Origin: Candidatus Dechloromonas phosphoritropha
GTDB taxonomy: Bacteria; Pseudomonadota; Gammaproteobacteria; Burkholderiales; Rhodocyclaceae
Length of the DNA stretch: 64,000 bases
Assembly (NCBI GenBank): GCA_016722705.1
Contig: JADKGN010000005.1
Location: 1-64,000 of the forward strand
Direction of reading: 5' to 3'
Within the stretch, counting starts at the first letter, position 1, and every line of letters starts with the position of its first letter. The notes under the pieces were generated by a model. That model did no database searches. It saw nothing but the letters and a program-made list of their open reading frames with translations, and was not told the origin of the DNA. Positions 1-9,825 of the stretch are shown here, piece after piece. The position numbers were made by a program, and so were the translations under genes.

Positions 1-15
1 GGAGCGAGGAACGCC

Positions 16-995
16 ATGCAATCCTTCAAGGCACTATTGATCGAGGAAGTTGACGGTAAAGTCGCCAGTGCGCTTCGCGACACTGGAAGAGGCGGACCTC
101 GACTCGCGCCGTGATCTGCGTCGCCTATTCAAGTAGGGAACCACACACGCCCGCGCGATCAGCCATGGATCCACGCCTCTGCATCGGCGGTATCGATCTC
201 TCGGGTAACGCCTTGATCGCAGGAGCACTGACTCAGTCGCGGCGGGCGATCCGGTGATTGCCACCAGTTTCGGGACACCCACCCGGCACCCGCGCAGTTA
301 TTCCGGCGACGCCCGGGTTCCTGGCGATTGGGTCGTTCTCCTCCCAGGGTTGTCGCTGCTTGACGCCATGGCGCTGGGAACCGGGTTTGGTCACGGGCGC
401 GGGCCGGGGACGCCGGAATGGGAGATCCGGGGGATAGCGGAACACGGCGGGGGGATCCTGCGCTGCTCGACGGTGGAGTCGGCAGACGGGCGGGACGATA
501 TTCTGTTCTTGCGCTGCGGTACCACGTCGTCGCCCTGACTGGCGGTGGCGCGAGGAGTTGACGCGATTACCCTCGGCGCCTGGGCGCCGTCGAGGTGATG
601 CCGCGCAGCGTCCCCTACATCGCGAAAATTCGTCCGCTCGATAAGGCGCGCTGGGCTTACGCCACAGACAACCTGGGTGGAGACGTTCTGACGTGGATTA
701 ACAGGCCTACGGCTCAGGTGGGACGACCGCCAGCATTGGCCTGGCGGCGAGCATGAGTCTGGAATACGACGGTCGTGCCGGCCCATCCCGCGCGGGTGTC
801 GCTGCTCGGTATCGATTCGGGGTATATTCGAGAACCCTATCGGAGCGGTGCGGCGCCTGGCCAGCGACATGCGACCGCCGCATCCATCCGGATGTCGCGC
901 AGGATCGGTTTTGGCAGATCTGCCGGCTGCTTTGCCGTGAATACATCGCCGGCCGTGCCAAGGGGCGGGTTGTCGTGGAGATAGGCGGAGAGTGA
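16..995 (+). pseudogene. acuI: Acryloyl-CoA reductase-like (AcuI/YhdH family), many frameshifts
   Basis: No single frame is open, but pieces of a YhdH/AcuI-type NADPH oxidoreductase follow each other in the right order on the plus strand. They are an N-terminus MQSFKALLIEEVDGK at 16, GIDLSG near 188, VPGDWVV near 320 with DAMALGT after it, LDKARWAY near 640, IGLAASMS near 737, LGIDSGYIREPYRSG near 808 and the C-terminus EYIAGRAKGRVVVEIGG ending at 995. The total span of about 326 codons fits the family, which reduces acryloyl-CoA to propionyl-CoA, and prpE lies just downstream. At least six frame changes are needed. I infer that the gene is either decayed or, more likely, read badly at the contig end. 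Confidence 0.72.
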
Positions 996-996
996 G

Positions 997-2118
997 ATGA
1001 CGGATCCGGTCCGTATTCTGGCTGTCGATGATTCACGACTGGTGGGGACGAAGCTAGCCCGGAACCTTAAGGGAACTTTCGATGTTCACTAGGAGGGCGA
1101 CGGCGAGGGCAGCCTGGCAGTAACTTTGCCCGACCATTCGATCCGGGCCGTGATCTCCGATCTGCAAATGCCCAAGCTCGATGGTGCCGGACTGCTGCAA
1201 AGGGTCAGGGCATCCGCCAGCGCCGCCTGCAGGAGATGCCTTTTATCGTCGTTTCCGGCGAGGAAACCGAAGAGGAGCGTGAGCGGGTACGGGTGCTGGG
1301 AGCCTCCGACTTCGTGACCAAGGGTGCCGGCAGCGCGGGTGATCCTGACTCCGCCTTAACAACCTGCTTGCGCTGCCGGCCGCCCGCGAGAATCTTAAGC
1401 CGGGCGCGAGAGCAGGTTCAGCATCCGTCAACCGGCCTCTTTTTCGCGCAAGAATCTGGAGCACCAGGCTTCGCAGGCGCTGTCGCACGCGGTGCGCTCG
1501 GGGATCGACCTTTGCATCATGGTTCTTGGCTTTGATGCCTCGACCGGGTGTGCGAGCGGCTCGGGCAGGATCTGGCCGAGCGCGTCGGTGCTCGTTTTGC
1601 CAAGATGCTCGCCGGCAAGGTGCGAAACCGAGGATCTGCTGGGACATTTCGGGCCCGGTCAGTTCGCCATCGTTGCCCCGGGGACTTCGCCGCCGCCAAC
1701 GGCACCACGTTCGCCGAGCGCGTCCGGGAAGCCGTCGAGGTCGCTCACGTCCCGGTTCAGGGGCAACCGGTTTCGCTGACCGTGAGTATTGGCGTGGCCA
1801 GCGTGCCGCCCGATAACGTGGATTCGGCGCTGGCATTGCTGGAACTTTGCGGGTCGGCGGATGCGCGAAGGCATGCGGGCTGGTGGCAACCGCATCGTTG
1901 CCGGCGACGGCGGGCCGGCGAAGCCCTATCAGATAAAGGTGCAAAGAGCACTGGAACTGATTCGCGAGCGGCGCGGCGAAGTCGTGCGCCCGCATCTTGG
2001 TCACCTTGGCGTCGAACTGTTGCCGCTGCTGCATCTGATGAATCAGGATTTGGGGTTGAATCTACCGCTGGCGGACATTGAACGCCGCTTTCGTGACCGG
2101 GCAAGCGAGAAAAAATAA
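997..2118 (+). pseudogene. Response regulator with degenerate GGDEF domain, frameshifted
   Basis: The ATG at 997 lies one base after the preceding stop and opens a receiver domain (MTDPVRILAVDDSRLVG). An in-frame TAG at 1090 breaks it. The same frame then carries IRAVISDLQMPKLDG with the phospho-acceptor Asp, and after a shift near 1230 FIVVSGEETEEE. A GGDEF-type fold follows: ERVGARFAKMLAGKV near 1585, HFGPGQFAIVAPG near 1642 where active enzymes have GGDEF, and LTVSIGVASVPPDN near 1776. The last 60 codons to 2118 are in the starting frame. Because the signature reads GPGQF, diguanylate cyclase activity is unlikely even in an intact copy; a signalling or effector-binding role is inferred. 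There are at least three frameshifts and one stop. Confidence 0.65.
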
Positions 2119-2164
2119 TCCGGCATTCTTTCCATGTGCAGGAAAACAATCTAGAGGATGACAT

Positions 2165-4052
2165 ATGACGACATACAAGGAATTCCATCAATACTCCATC
2201 GAAAAGCCGGACGAATTCTGACCGAGTGCGCAAACTCATCGACTGGAAAGAGCCATTCACCCAAGGGTGCGATTATTCGCGCCCGCCGTTCGCCAAATGG
2301 TTCGTCGGCGGCAAGACAAATCTTTGCTACAACGCGGTTGACCGTCACGCCGCCAAGCGTCCGAACGATCGGGCGCTGATCTTTGTCTCGACCGAGACCG
2401 ACGAGGAAAAGATTTACAGCTTTGCCGAGCTGCAGCGCGAAGTCGAACGCATGGCGGCGATCTATCTGAGCCTCGGCGTCAAGCGCGGTGACCGCGTGCT
2501 GATCTACATGCCGATGATTGCCGAGGCCTGCTTCGCGATCCTCGCGTCAGCCCGGATTGGCGCCATTCACTCAGTCGTTTTCGGCGGTTTCGCGTCCGGG
2601 TCGCTGGCGACGCGTATCGACGATGCGAAGCCGACCCTGATCGTTTCTTCCGATGCCGGCATGCGCGGCGGCAGGGCCGTGCCCTACAAGCATCTGCTTG
2701 ACGAAGGCATTGATCTGGCCGAGTACAAGCCAGCCAAGGTCCTGATGATCGACCGCGGCATCGACAAGGGCTTCAACAAGGTTGCCGGTCGTGACGACTA
2801 CGCGACCCTGCGCGCCCAGTTCATGGATGCCCAGGTGCCGTGCGAGTGGATAGAATCCTCCGAGCCGTCCTATATTCTTTATACCTCCGGGACGACCGGT
2901 AAGCCCAAGGGGGTGCAGCGCGATACCGGCGGCTATGCGGTGGCTCTGGCCTCTTCGATGAAGAACATCTATTGTGGCGGCGAGGGTGAAACCTACTTCT
3001 CGACCTCGGACATCGGCTGGGTGGTGGGCCACCCTACATCATCTACGGTCCGCTGATCGCCGGCATGGCGACAGTCATGTGTGAAGGCACGCCGCTGCGT
3101 CCGGACGCCGGTATCTGGAGGCATATTATCGAGAAGTACAAGGTCAATGTCATGTTCCATGGCGCCGACTGCGGCGCGCGTCCTGAAGAAGCAGGATCCG
3201 GCGTACATGCACAAATACGACCTGTCCTCGCTCAAACACATCTTCATGGCTGGCGAGCCGCTCGATCAGCCGACACACGAGTGGTTCATGACCGAGTTGC
3301 AGAAGCCGATCATCGACAACTACTGGCAGACCGAAACTGGCTGGCCGATGCTGTCCGGCGTGCCTGGTGTTGAGAAGACGCCGATCAAGTACGGTTCGCC
3401 GAGTTTCCCGGTATATGGATACAACCTGAAGATTTACCGTGAGGACGGTTCCGAGTGCGATGCGAACGAGAAGGGCATCGCCGCCGTGGTCCCGCCGCTG
3501 CCACCGGGCTGCTTGACCACCGTCTGGGGCCAGGACGACCGCTTCGTCAGCACCTATTTCACCCTGTTCAAGGAGCCGCTGGTGTACTTGTCTTTCGACT
3601 GGGCGATCCGGGACGACGACGGTTACTTCACGATCCTTGGCCGCACCGACGACGTGATCAACGTCGCCGGCCACCGTCTCGGCACGCGTGAAATCGAGGA
3701 GGCGATCCAGAACCATCCGGCCATCGCCGAAGTCGCCGTGGTCGGTGTCGAGGACAAGTTGAAGGGCCAGATGCCGATGGCCTTCGCCGTGGTCAAGGAT
3801 AGCTCGAAGATCGCGACTCCCGAACTGACCAAGGCGCTGGAGAAGGCGGTCATGGGAACGGTCGACGGCATTCTCGGCGCCATTGCGCGTCCGGGCCGTG
3901 TCTATTTCGTGAGCGGTCTGCCCAAGACCCGTTCCGGCAAGATGCTGCGCCGTTCGCTGCAGGCGCTGGCTGAAGGCCGCGATGTCGGTGATCTGCCGAC
4001 GATCGACGATGCGTCGACGCTGGAACAGATCAAGAGGGTGCTGGACAGCTAA
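2165..4052 (+). CDS. prpE: Propionyl-CoA synthetase, three indels
   Basis: This is an AMP-forming acyl-CoA synthetase that activates propionate to propionyl-CoA in the cytoplasm. Starting at ATG 2165 (MTTYKEFHQYSIEKPDEF) the product is about 629 residues, normal for PrpE. The AMP-binding motif YTSGTTGKPKG with the PrpE-typical VQRDTGGYA follows near 2880, the DNYWQTETGWP core near 3315, GRTDDVINVAGHRLG near 3640 and the acetylatable-lysine region TRSGKMLRR near 3928. The reading frame breaks near 2218, 3030 and 3160; the second and third cancel each other and homology runs on unbroken, so sequencing error is likely. It lies between acuI-like remains and a strong terminator. Together with acuI, etfBA and the acyl-CoA dehydrogenase it suggests active propionate and short-chain acyl-CoA metabolism. 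Confidence 0.9.
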
Positions 4053-4075
4053 TCACGCCTGCAATTTCAGCACGG

Positions 4076-4104
4076 ACCCGCCGGGGAAACCCGGCGGGTT
4101 TTTT
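4076..4104 (+). terminator. Rho-independent terminator after prpE
   Basis: A perfect 10-bp stem (ACCCGCCGGG / CCCGGCGGGT) with a GAAA loop is followed by a run of T, 24 bases after the prpE stop. Confidence 0.9.
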
Positions 4105-4184
4105 GTGTTTGGGCCGTAGGGAATGAGCGCCGTTGGCGAATGTTAGAATGCCGGCCAGATGCACAATTCAGTGATCGCGAGCAA

Positions 4185-5690
4185 ATGATTTACGAAACCA
4201 TTGCTGCTGTCGATATAGGTTCCAACAGCTTCCGCCTGCAGTTGGGCCGGGTGGTCGATGACCAGATCTATGCCCTGGACTCGCTCAAAGAGCCAGTGCG
4301 TCTGGCGTCCGGGCTGATGGTGGGACAAGCGTCTCGATCTCGAGTCGCAGGAGCGCGCCCTCAAGGCTTTGCGCTGTTTCGGCGAGCGCCTGCGCGGACT
4401 GGATCAGGGCGCGGTACGGGCGGTGGCGACCAATACTATGCGCGTGGCCAAGAATGCGGCTGAGTTTCTGCCGCTGGCCGAGGAGGCGCTCGGCTTTCCC
4501 ATCGAGATTATCGCCGGCCGCGAAGAGGCGCGCCTGATCTACCTTGGTGCCGCGCATTCGCTCCCGGCTGCCGCGCACAGGCGACTGGTCGTCGATATCG
4601 GCGGCGGATCAACCGAGTTCATCATTGGCAAGAGGCATCGACCGCAACTGATGGAATCGCTGTACATGGGCTGCGTCAGCTACACGTTGCGCTTTTTCCC
4701 GGATGGCAAGGTCAACCGGAAGCGCTTACGCGACGCGCAGGTCGCCGCAGCAAAGGAAATCGAGCTTATCGCCCATGACTACAAGAGGCTTGGGTGGAAG
4801 GAGGCGGTCGGTTCTTCCGGGTCGGCGCGGGCGATTGCCGATGTGCTGGAGCTGAACCAGTTGAACCCGGGTGGCCGGTTCGGCATTACCCGGGAAGGAC
4901 TCGACATGTTGCGTGACCTGCTGGTCGAGGCCGGCTCGGCCGAGGCCCCTCGATCTGCAGGGCATCAAGGCGGATCGCATACCGGTCATGGCGGGTGGAA
5001 TTGCCATCATGTCGGCGGTTTTCGCGGAGATCGGGATCGAGACGATGTCGTATGCCGATGGCGCCCTGCGCCCTCGGCGTTCTCTACGATCTTCTCGGCC
5101 GATATCGCGACCACGACATGCGTGATTCGACGGTGGAGCAGTTCCGCCGCCGTTATCAGGTCGAGGTTGACCAGAGCGAGCGGGTCGAAGCCACTGCCCT
5201 GTCGGCGCTTACGCAGCTTGACGAGGCCGCGCCCGGCACGGGCGACCTACAGTTTCTGTCGTGGGCGGCGCGTCTCCATGAAATTGGTATTTCAGTGGCG
5301 CACAGCGCCTACCACAAGCACGGCGCCTACATTCTGACCTACGCTGACATGCCGGGCTTTTCGAAGCGGGATCAGGCCCGTCTGGCGATGCTGGTCCTCG
5401 CCCACCGCGGAACGCTTGACAAGCTGCGGGCCCCGCCTGCGGTCGACAGTATCTGGAAGCTGATTTTCAGTCTGCGGCTGGCGGTTCTGCTGCACCGGGC
5501 ACGCAACGATCGTGCGCTGCCGGCATGGAGGGTGGCGGCAACATCCGATGGCTTTCGACTTGATCTGCCGGCGAGATGGCTGGCGGAAAATCCATGGACG
5601 GCGGCGGCCTTTAGTGAGGAGGCGGCAGTGTGGAAGGAAATCGGCCACGATTACGCGGTGAAGTCGACCGCAGAGAGGGGGCCGGCATGA
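4185..5690 (+). CDS. ppx: Exopolyphosphatase (Ppx/GppA family), frameshifted
   Basis: The enzyme removes terminal phosphate from polyphosphate or hydrolyses pppGpp. The ATG at 4185 gives MIYETIAAVDIGSNSFRL, the first phosphate-binding loop of the ASKHA fold. Further on are AVATNTMRVAKN, REEARLIYLG, the second loop VDIGGGSTEFIIG near 4590, GSSGSARA near 4815, and a C-terminal HD-like part (WAARLHEIGISV, VLAHRGTLDKL). Its roughly 501 residues match long Ppx proteins. The frame shifts near 4325, 4940 and 5065 with a net change of zero, consistent with sequencing errors. Its stop overlaps the next start (ATGA), so it is translationally coupled to mlaE. Polyphosphate turnover fits a polyphosphate-accumulating lineage, but that is inference. 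Confidence 0.88.
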
Positions 5691-6793
5691 GCAACCCGCC
5701 CCGTCTGCTGATCGAGCCGGGGAAGGTCGTGCTGAGTGGGGAATGGACGCCAGCCGCGCTGCTTCCTGAGCTTTCGCAATTGCGGTCGAGGCTGGTGGTG
5801 GGCGGGCTGGGCGACTTGTCGTGGGATCTCTCGGCCGTCGACCGGCTGGACAGCGCGGCAGCGGTGCTCCTCTGGCGGACGTGGAATGAGTGCTGGCCGG
5901 CCGAACTGAGCGTTTCCGATAGCTGCCGGCATGCCCTTGAACGCGTCGCGGCTGCCCCGGCGGATGCCGATTCCGGGCAGGACGCGGGGTCGGGGCTGGT
6001 CGAGCGGATCGGCTACCTCGTGCTTGCGGTCATCGACAACGGCCGTGGGCTGGTGACGCTGTATGGGCAAATGCTGCTCGATGTCTTGTATCTCGCTCGT
6101 CACCCCGCGCAAATGCCGTGGAAGGAAATTGCGGCAAATATCTACAAGGCCGGTGCGCTGGCCTTGCCGGTCACCGGACTGGTCGGTTTCCTGATCGGCG
6201 TGACGATCAGCTACCTGTCCGCCTTACAGTTGCGCAGCGTCGGTGCCGACCTGTTCATCATCAATATCCTCGGCATTTCGATCATTCGCGAACTTGGGCC
6301 AGTACTGGTCGCGGTGCTCGTCGCCGGCCGTTCGGGTTCAGCAATGACGGCGCAGATCGGCGTGATGCGGGTGACCGAGGAAATCGACGCCTTGTCGGCC
6401 ATGGGAATTTCGCGCAGCATTCGCGTCATTTTGCCCAAATTATTGGCGTTGACCGTGGTAATGCCATTGCTCGTGCTGTGGGCTTCGGCCATCGCCCTGA
6501 TCGGCGGCATGCTGTCGGCGATGCTGCAACTCGATATTTCGCTGATCTATTTCGTCGAAAACCTGCAGCGCGCGGTCCCGGTCGCCAACCTTGTCATCGG
6601 CCTGGCCAAAGGACTGGTTTTCGGCTTCATCATCGCTTGGGTCGCCTGTCATTTCGGCTTGCGCGTCAAGCCCAATACCGAGAGCCTGTCGGCCAACACG
6701 ACCACCTCTGTGGTCACGGCGATCACCCTGGTCATTCTGGTCGATGCGGTGTTTGCGATTGCCACCCGCAACATGGGCATCCCGCAACTATGA
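5687..6793 (+). CDS. mlaE: MlaE-family ABC permease with N-terminal STAS-like domain
   Basis: The product (368 residues) is the inner-membrane permease of a phospholipid/hydrophobic-compound transporter. About 115 N-terminal residues resemble a STAS (MlaB-like) domain (VLSGEWTPAALLPEL, LSAVDRLDSAAAVLL). The permease part follows, with GALALPVTGLVGFLIGVTIS, the conserved REFGP-type helix read here as RELGPVLVAVLVAGRSGSA, IGVMRVTEEIDAL and several hydrophobic helices to the C-terminus. I chose ATG 5687 because it overlaps the ppx stop in ATGA; an upstream start at 5630 would only add residues inside ppx. It overlaps mlaF by ATGA. The STAS-permease fusion replaces a separate MlaB subunit, a known variant of the family. 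Confidence 0.9.
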   Translation: MSNPPRLLIEPGKVVLSGEWTPAALLPELSQLRSRLVVGGLGDLSWDLSAVDRLDSAAAVLLWRTWNECWPAELSVSDSCRHALERVAAAPADADSGQDAGSGLVERIGYLVLAVIDNGRGLVTLYGQMLLDVLYLARHPAQMPWKEIAANIYKAGALALPVTGLVGFLIGVTISYLSALQLRSVGADLFIINILGISIIRELGPVLVAVLVAGRSGSAMTAQIGVMRVTEEIDALSAMGISRSIRVILPKLLALTVVMPLLVLWASAIALIGGMLSAMLQLDISLIYFVENLQRAVPVANLVIGLAKGLVFGFIIAWVACHFGLRVKPNTESLSANTTTSVVTAITLVILVDAVFAIATRNMGIPQL

Positions 6794-7553
6794 GCGACGC
6801 TTTGCCAACCGCTGTTGTCGAGATGCGCGGCCTGAGCACGCGCATTGGTGATCGTTACATACATCGCAATCTCGACCTGCGGGTCGAACGCGGACAGGTG
6901 GTCGGTCTGGTCGGCGGCTCGGGCAGCGGCAAGACGACATTGCTGCGCCAGATCCTCGGCTGCTGCAGCCGGCGGCCGGCACGGTTCGCCTGTTCGGGCG
7001 GGATCTCGTCGCCGCCCGCCCGGAAGAGCAGACCGCCATCCTGCGTCGGCTCGGCATGCTGTTCCAGGTTGGTGCATTGTTCTCGGCGTTGCCGGTATTC
7101 GACAACGTCGCCTTTCCCTTGCGCGAGTTGAAGCTCCTCGACGCAGACTGGATTCGCCGCCTGGTCAATCTCAAGCTGGCACTGGTCGAGATGGAGGCGG
7201 AGCACGGCCGACTGATGCCCGCCGAACTTTCCGGCGGCATGGTCAAGCGCGTGGCGCTGGCCCGTGCCCTGGCGCTCGAACCTGAATTGCTGCTGCTCGA
7301 CGAGCCGACGGCGGGTCTCGATCCGGATCGCAGCAGAAGCTTCATCAAACTGCTCGGGCAGTTGCAGGGCGAACTTGGCCTGACGGTGATCATGGTGACC
7401 CACGATCCGGAAACGCTTGCCGGCCTGGCGACCCATATCGCCGTGCTGGCCGACCAGCATATCGTCAATTTTGGCCCCGCTGCGGAAGTCATGGCCGGCG
7501 ATCATCCGGTCGTTGCCGGTTTCCGGGATGGCGATAAGTCAAGGTTGTTGTAG
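6790..7553 (+). CDS. mlaF: MlaF-family ABC ATPase, one frameshift
   Basis: This is the cytoplasmic ATPase that drives the MlaE permease. The ATG at 6790 overlaps the mlaE stop. Walker A GGSGSGKTT lies near 6916, the Q-loop region LFQVGALFSALPVFDNV near 7060, the signature LSGGMVKRVALARA near 7228, Walker B ELLLLDEPTAGLDP near 7286 and the switch VTHD near 7396. All family motifs are present, but one base is missing near 6960 (ILG then LLQPAAGTV in the next frame). The length of about 254 residues is normal. Because every motif on both sides of the shift is intact, a sequencing deletion is more likely than a pseudogene. Confidence 0.88.
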
Positions 7554-7562
7554 GATTCGGCA

Positions 7563-9095
7563 ATGGAAAACAAGTCGCATGCCTTTATCGCCGGTCTCTT
7601 CGCGCTTGTCCTCGGTGCGGCGGTGATCTTCGCCCTGTTCTGGTTACGCGGTACGCAGGAAAATCTGCGTGACTACGTCGTGGTCACCAAACACAGCATC
7701 GGCGGCCTTAATCCCCAGGCCCAGGTGCGTTATCGCGGGATTCGTGTCGGCAAGGTGACGGATATCCGGCTCGATCGCGACAACCCCAGCGACATCCTGA
7801 TCAAGATATCCATCGCCGACGACATTCCGCTAACCAAGGGTACGGTCGCCACGCTTTCATATCAGGGGGTCACCGGAATCGCTCATGTTCTGCTGGTCGA
7901 TAACGGCAAGAATCGCGAACCGCTGGTTGCCATTGACGGCAATCTGCCGCGTATCGCCATGAGTCCGTCGTTGTTCGACGAGGTCAGCGAGAGTGGCACC
8001 ACGGCGCTGCACCAGGCGCAGGAAATCATGACGGCGGCCAGCGATCTGCTGAACGAGGAAAACCGCCGGCGCTTCGCGGCGACCCTGGTCAATCTGGAAG
8101 CGGCGTCGGCCAGCATGAAGCCAGCGCTCGACAACATGAACGCGTCGCTGCTCCAGGTACGCAAGCTGCTCGATGACCGCAATGTGCGGGGTCTTTCACA
8201 GGCTGCCGGCGAAGTCGGCCCGTTGCTCGCCGATACGCGGCAACTGGTGAGCAGGATGCAGGCGACCGCCGACAAACTCGACGTGGCCATCGGCGACGCC
8301 TCCGCTGGCGGGACCTCGGCGCTGATGCCGCGGCTCAATGAACTGGCGGCGGATTTCTCGCTGACCTCCAGGCAGTTGAGCCGCGTCCTGCGCCTGCTCG
8401 AGGACTCCGCCCCAGGGGCTCGCTTCGGGGTGCCGGCTGCGACGCCGGGACCCGGAGAGCCAGGGTTCTCTTCTGCTGGGGCCGCTGACGTGCGCCGTCC
8501 GCTGATCGCCTTTTGCTGCCTGCTCCTTGCGGCCTGTTATTCGGCCGGGAAGAGGGGAGGCGATAGTGCGCTGGCCATCTACGATCTTGGTCCGCCTGCC
8601 GTTCACGTGGCGGCTATGCTCAAGCGCCGCGAACTGGCGCTTGAGGTGCGGGCGCCCCTCTGGATGGACTCGATGGGCATCGAGTACCGGCTCGCCTATG
8701 ACGAGCCGGCGCGCCTGCGCGAATACACTCGGGCACGCTGGGCTGGCCCGCCGGCACAGCTCATTCAGCAACGACTGATTCAGCAGCTCGGCATGCGGCC
8801 ATCGGGTCAGGGCAGGACGCGCTGCGTGCTGCGAATCGACGTCGATTCCTTTGCTCAGGTCTTCAGTGATCCAGCGACGAGTCGCGGTCAGTTGCGGGGC
8901 AGGGCGCAACTCCTCGATTCGACGCGGGCACTCCTGATGATCTACGAGTTCAGTATCGAGAATTACGCGCCAAGCGCCGATTCGCGCGGCGGGGTTGCCG
9001 CCCTGGCCGAGGCGGTCGATCAACTGGCGCGCGAGCTTGCGGTCTGGGAAAAGTCCGCCTGGAGCGCGGGCAAGGGTGCTGACTGTTCAAGCTGA
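7563..9095 (+). CDS. mlaD: MlaD-type MCE protein fused in frame to ABC auxiliary lipoprotein
   Basis: Residues 1 to about 308 form a substrate-binding MCE protein: one N-terminal membrane helix (IAGLFALVLGAAVIFALFW), the MCE domain (VRYRGIRVGKVTDIRL, LSYQGVTGIAHVLL) and a helical tail ending GVPAATPGPGEPGF, where MlaD proteins usually stop. Residues from about 310 onward are a second protein, an ABC transport auxiliary lipoprotein (PqiC/YmbA-like) with its own signal peptide and lipobox LLLAAC near residue 325, then AIYDLGPP and the long beta domain. A lipobox inside a polypeptide cannot be processed normally. I infer that two genes were joined by an indel between 8463 and 8489, the second starting at GTG 8489. 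A real fusion cannot be excluded from one sequence. Confidence 0.8.
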   Translation: MENKSHAFIAGLFALVLGAAVIFALFWLRGTQENLRDYVVVTKHSIGGLNPQAQVRYRGIRVGKVTDIRLDRDNPSDILIKISIADDIPLTKGTVATLSYQGVTGIAHVLLVDNGKNREPLVAIDGNLPRIAMSPSLFDEVSESGTTALHQAQEIMTAASDLLNEENRRRFAATLVNLEAASASMKPALDNMNASLLQVRKLLDDRNVRGLSQAAGEVGPLLADTRQLVSRMQATADKLDVAIGDASAGGTSALMPRLNELAADFSLTSRQLSRVLRLLEDSAPGARFGVPAATPGPGEPGFSSAGAADVRRPLIAFCCLLLAACYSAGKRGGDSALAIYDLGPPAVHVAAMLKRRELALEVRAPLWMDSMGIEYRLAYDEPARLREYTRARWAGPPAQLIQQRLIQQLGMRPSGQGRTRCVLRIDVDSFAQVFSDPATSRGQLRGRAQLLDSTRALLMIYEFSIENYAPSADSRGGVAALAEAVDQLARELAVWEKSAWSAGKGADCSS

Positions 9096-9697
9096 GACTA
9101 TGTATTCGGCGATCCGCTGTTTCAGGTCTTCAAGATGGTCGTCGAAATGGGTGCAGTGCATCAGTGACAGCCCGAAGACGCAGGCATAGAGCAGCAGGCT
9201 GCGGCTCTTGGCCTCGGTATCCGTCATGCCGGCGGCGACGAAAAGCTTGCGGGTACAGTCCAGTCGATAGAGATCGACCGCTTCGACGAATGTCGCCGCT
9301 TGCGGGTCACGGCGGGCCCAGTCGCGAACCGCGAGTTCGATCGCCATTCCCTTGCGATTGCGACTGGCGCCATAGACCTCGACGGCAAAGTGAAGCTGTT
9401 CGCGCTCCCTCCCCGGCGTCACCGACGTGGTCTTCTCGATGTCACGGATGCGGCCTTCCTTCCAGTATTCGAGCATCGCCGTGAGCAGATCCTGGCGGTC
9501 CTTGAAATGCCAGTAGAAGCTGCCCTTGGTGACACCGCAACGTTTGGCGAGGACTTCGATGCGGAGTCCGCTGAGGCCGTCGCGGGCCAGTACGTCGATG
9601 GCGCCTTCGATCCAGTTTCCGCGGTCAAGCTGCACCCGCGGGCTCGCCAGTTTGCGGCGGGCCGGTTGGATCCGGGGTTGACAGAAGGTGTTTCCAT
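9087..9697 (-). CDS. TetR-family transcriptional regulator
   Basis: The N-terminal helix-turn-helix reads VLAKRCGVTKGSFYWHFKDRQDLLTAML, typical of TetR repressors; the C-terminal ligand domain follows to the stop at 9087. The open frame begins at GTG 9635, but the expected family N-terminus METPSVNPGSNRPA lies in another frame from ATG 9697 and joins after one base change near 9655 (RRKLASPRVQLDRG). I therefore place the start at 9697, which falls inside a palindrome. The gene is divergent from etfBA and converges with mlaD, overlapping its end by 9 bases. By position it probably controls etfBA and the acyl-CoA dehydrogenase operon and its own expression, in response to an acyl-CoA or related ligand. 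Confidence 0.85.
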
Positions 9698-9732
9698 ACG
9701 CTACCGTATGTACTCCATACGAGACGGTATGG
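9694..9732. promoter_or_regulatory. Two palindromic operators between tetR and etfB
   Basis: Two inverted repeats lie 4 bases apart: CATACG-N4-CGTATG (9695-9710) and CCATAC-N6-GTATGG (9715-9732). They share the CATAC/GTATG half-site and cover the inferred tetR start codon. Size and symmetry are what TetR dimers bind, so autoregulation and control of the divergent etfB promoter are inferred. Confidence 0.7.
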
Positions 9733-9825
9733 TCATTGTGCGCAATGTTGTGCGCTCTGTCAAACTGGTGGCAATCTGTAGTAAAAAGGCACTGACAAAA
9801 TCAACTGACCGGAAAGGAGCGCTTT

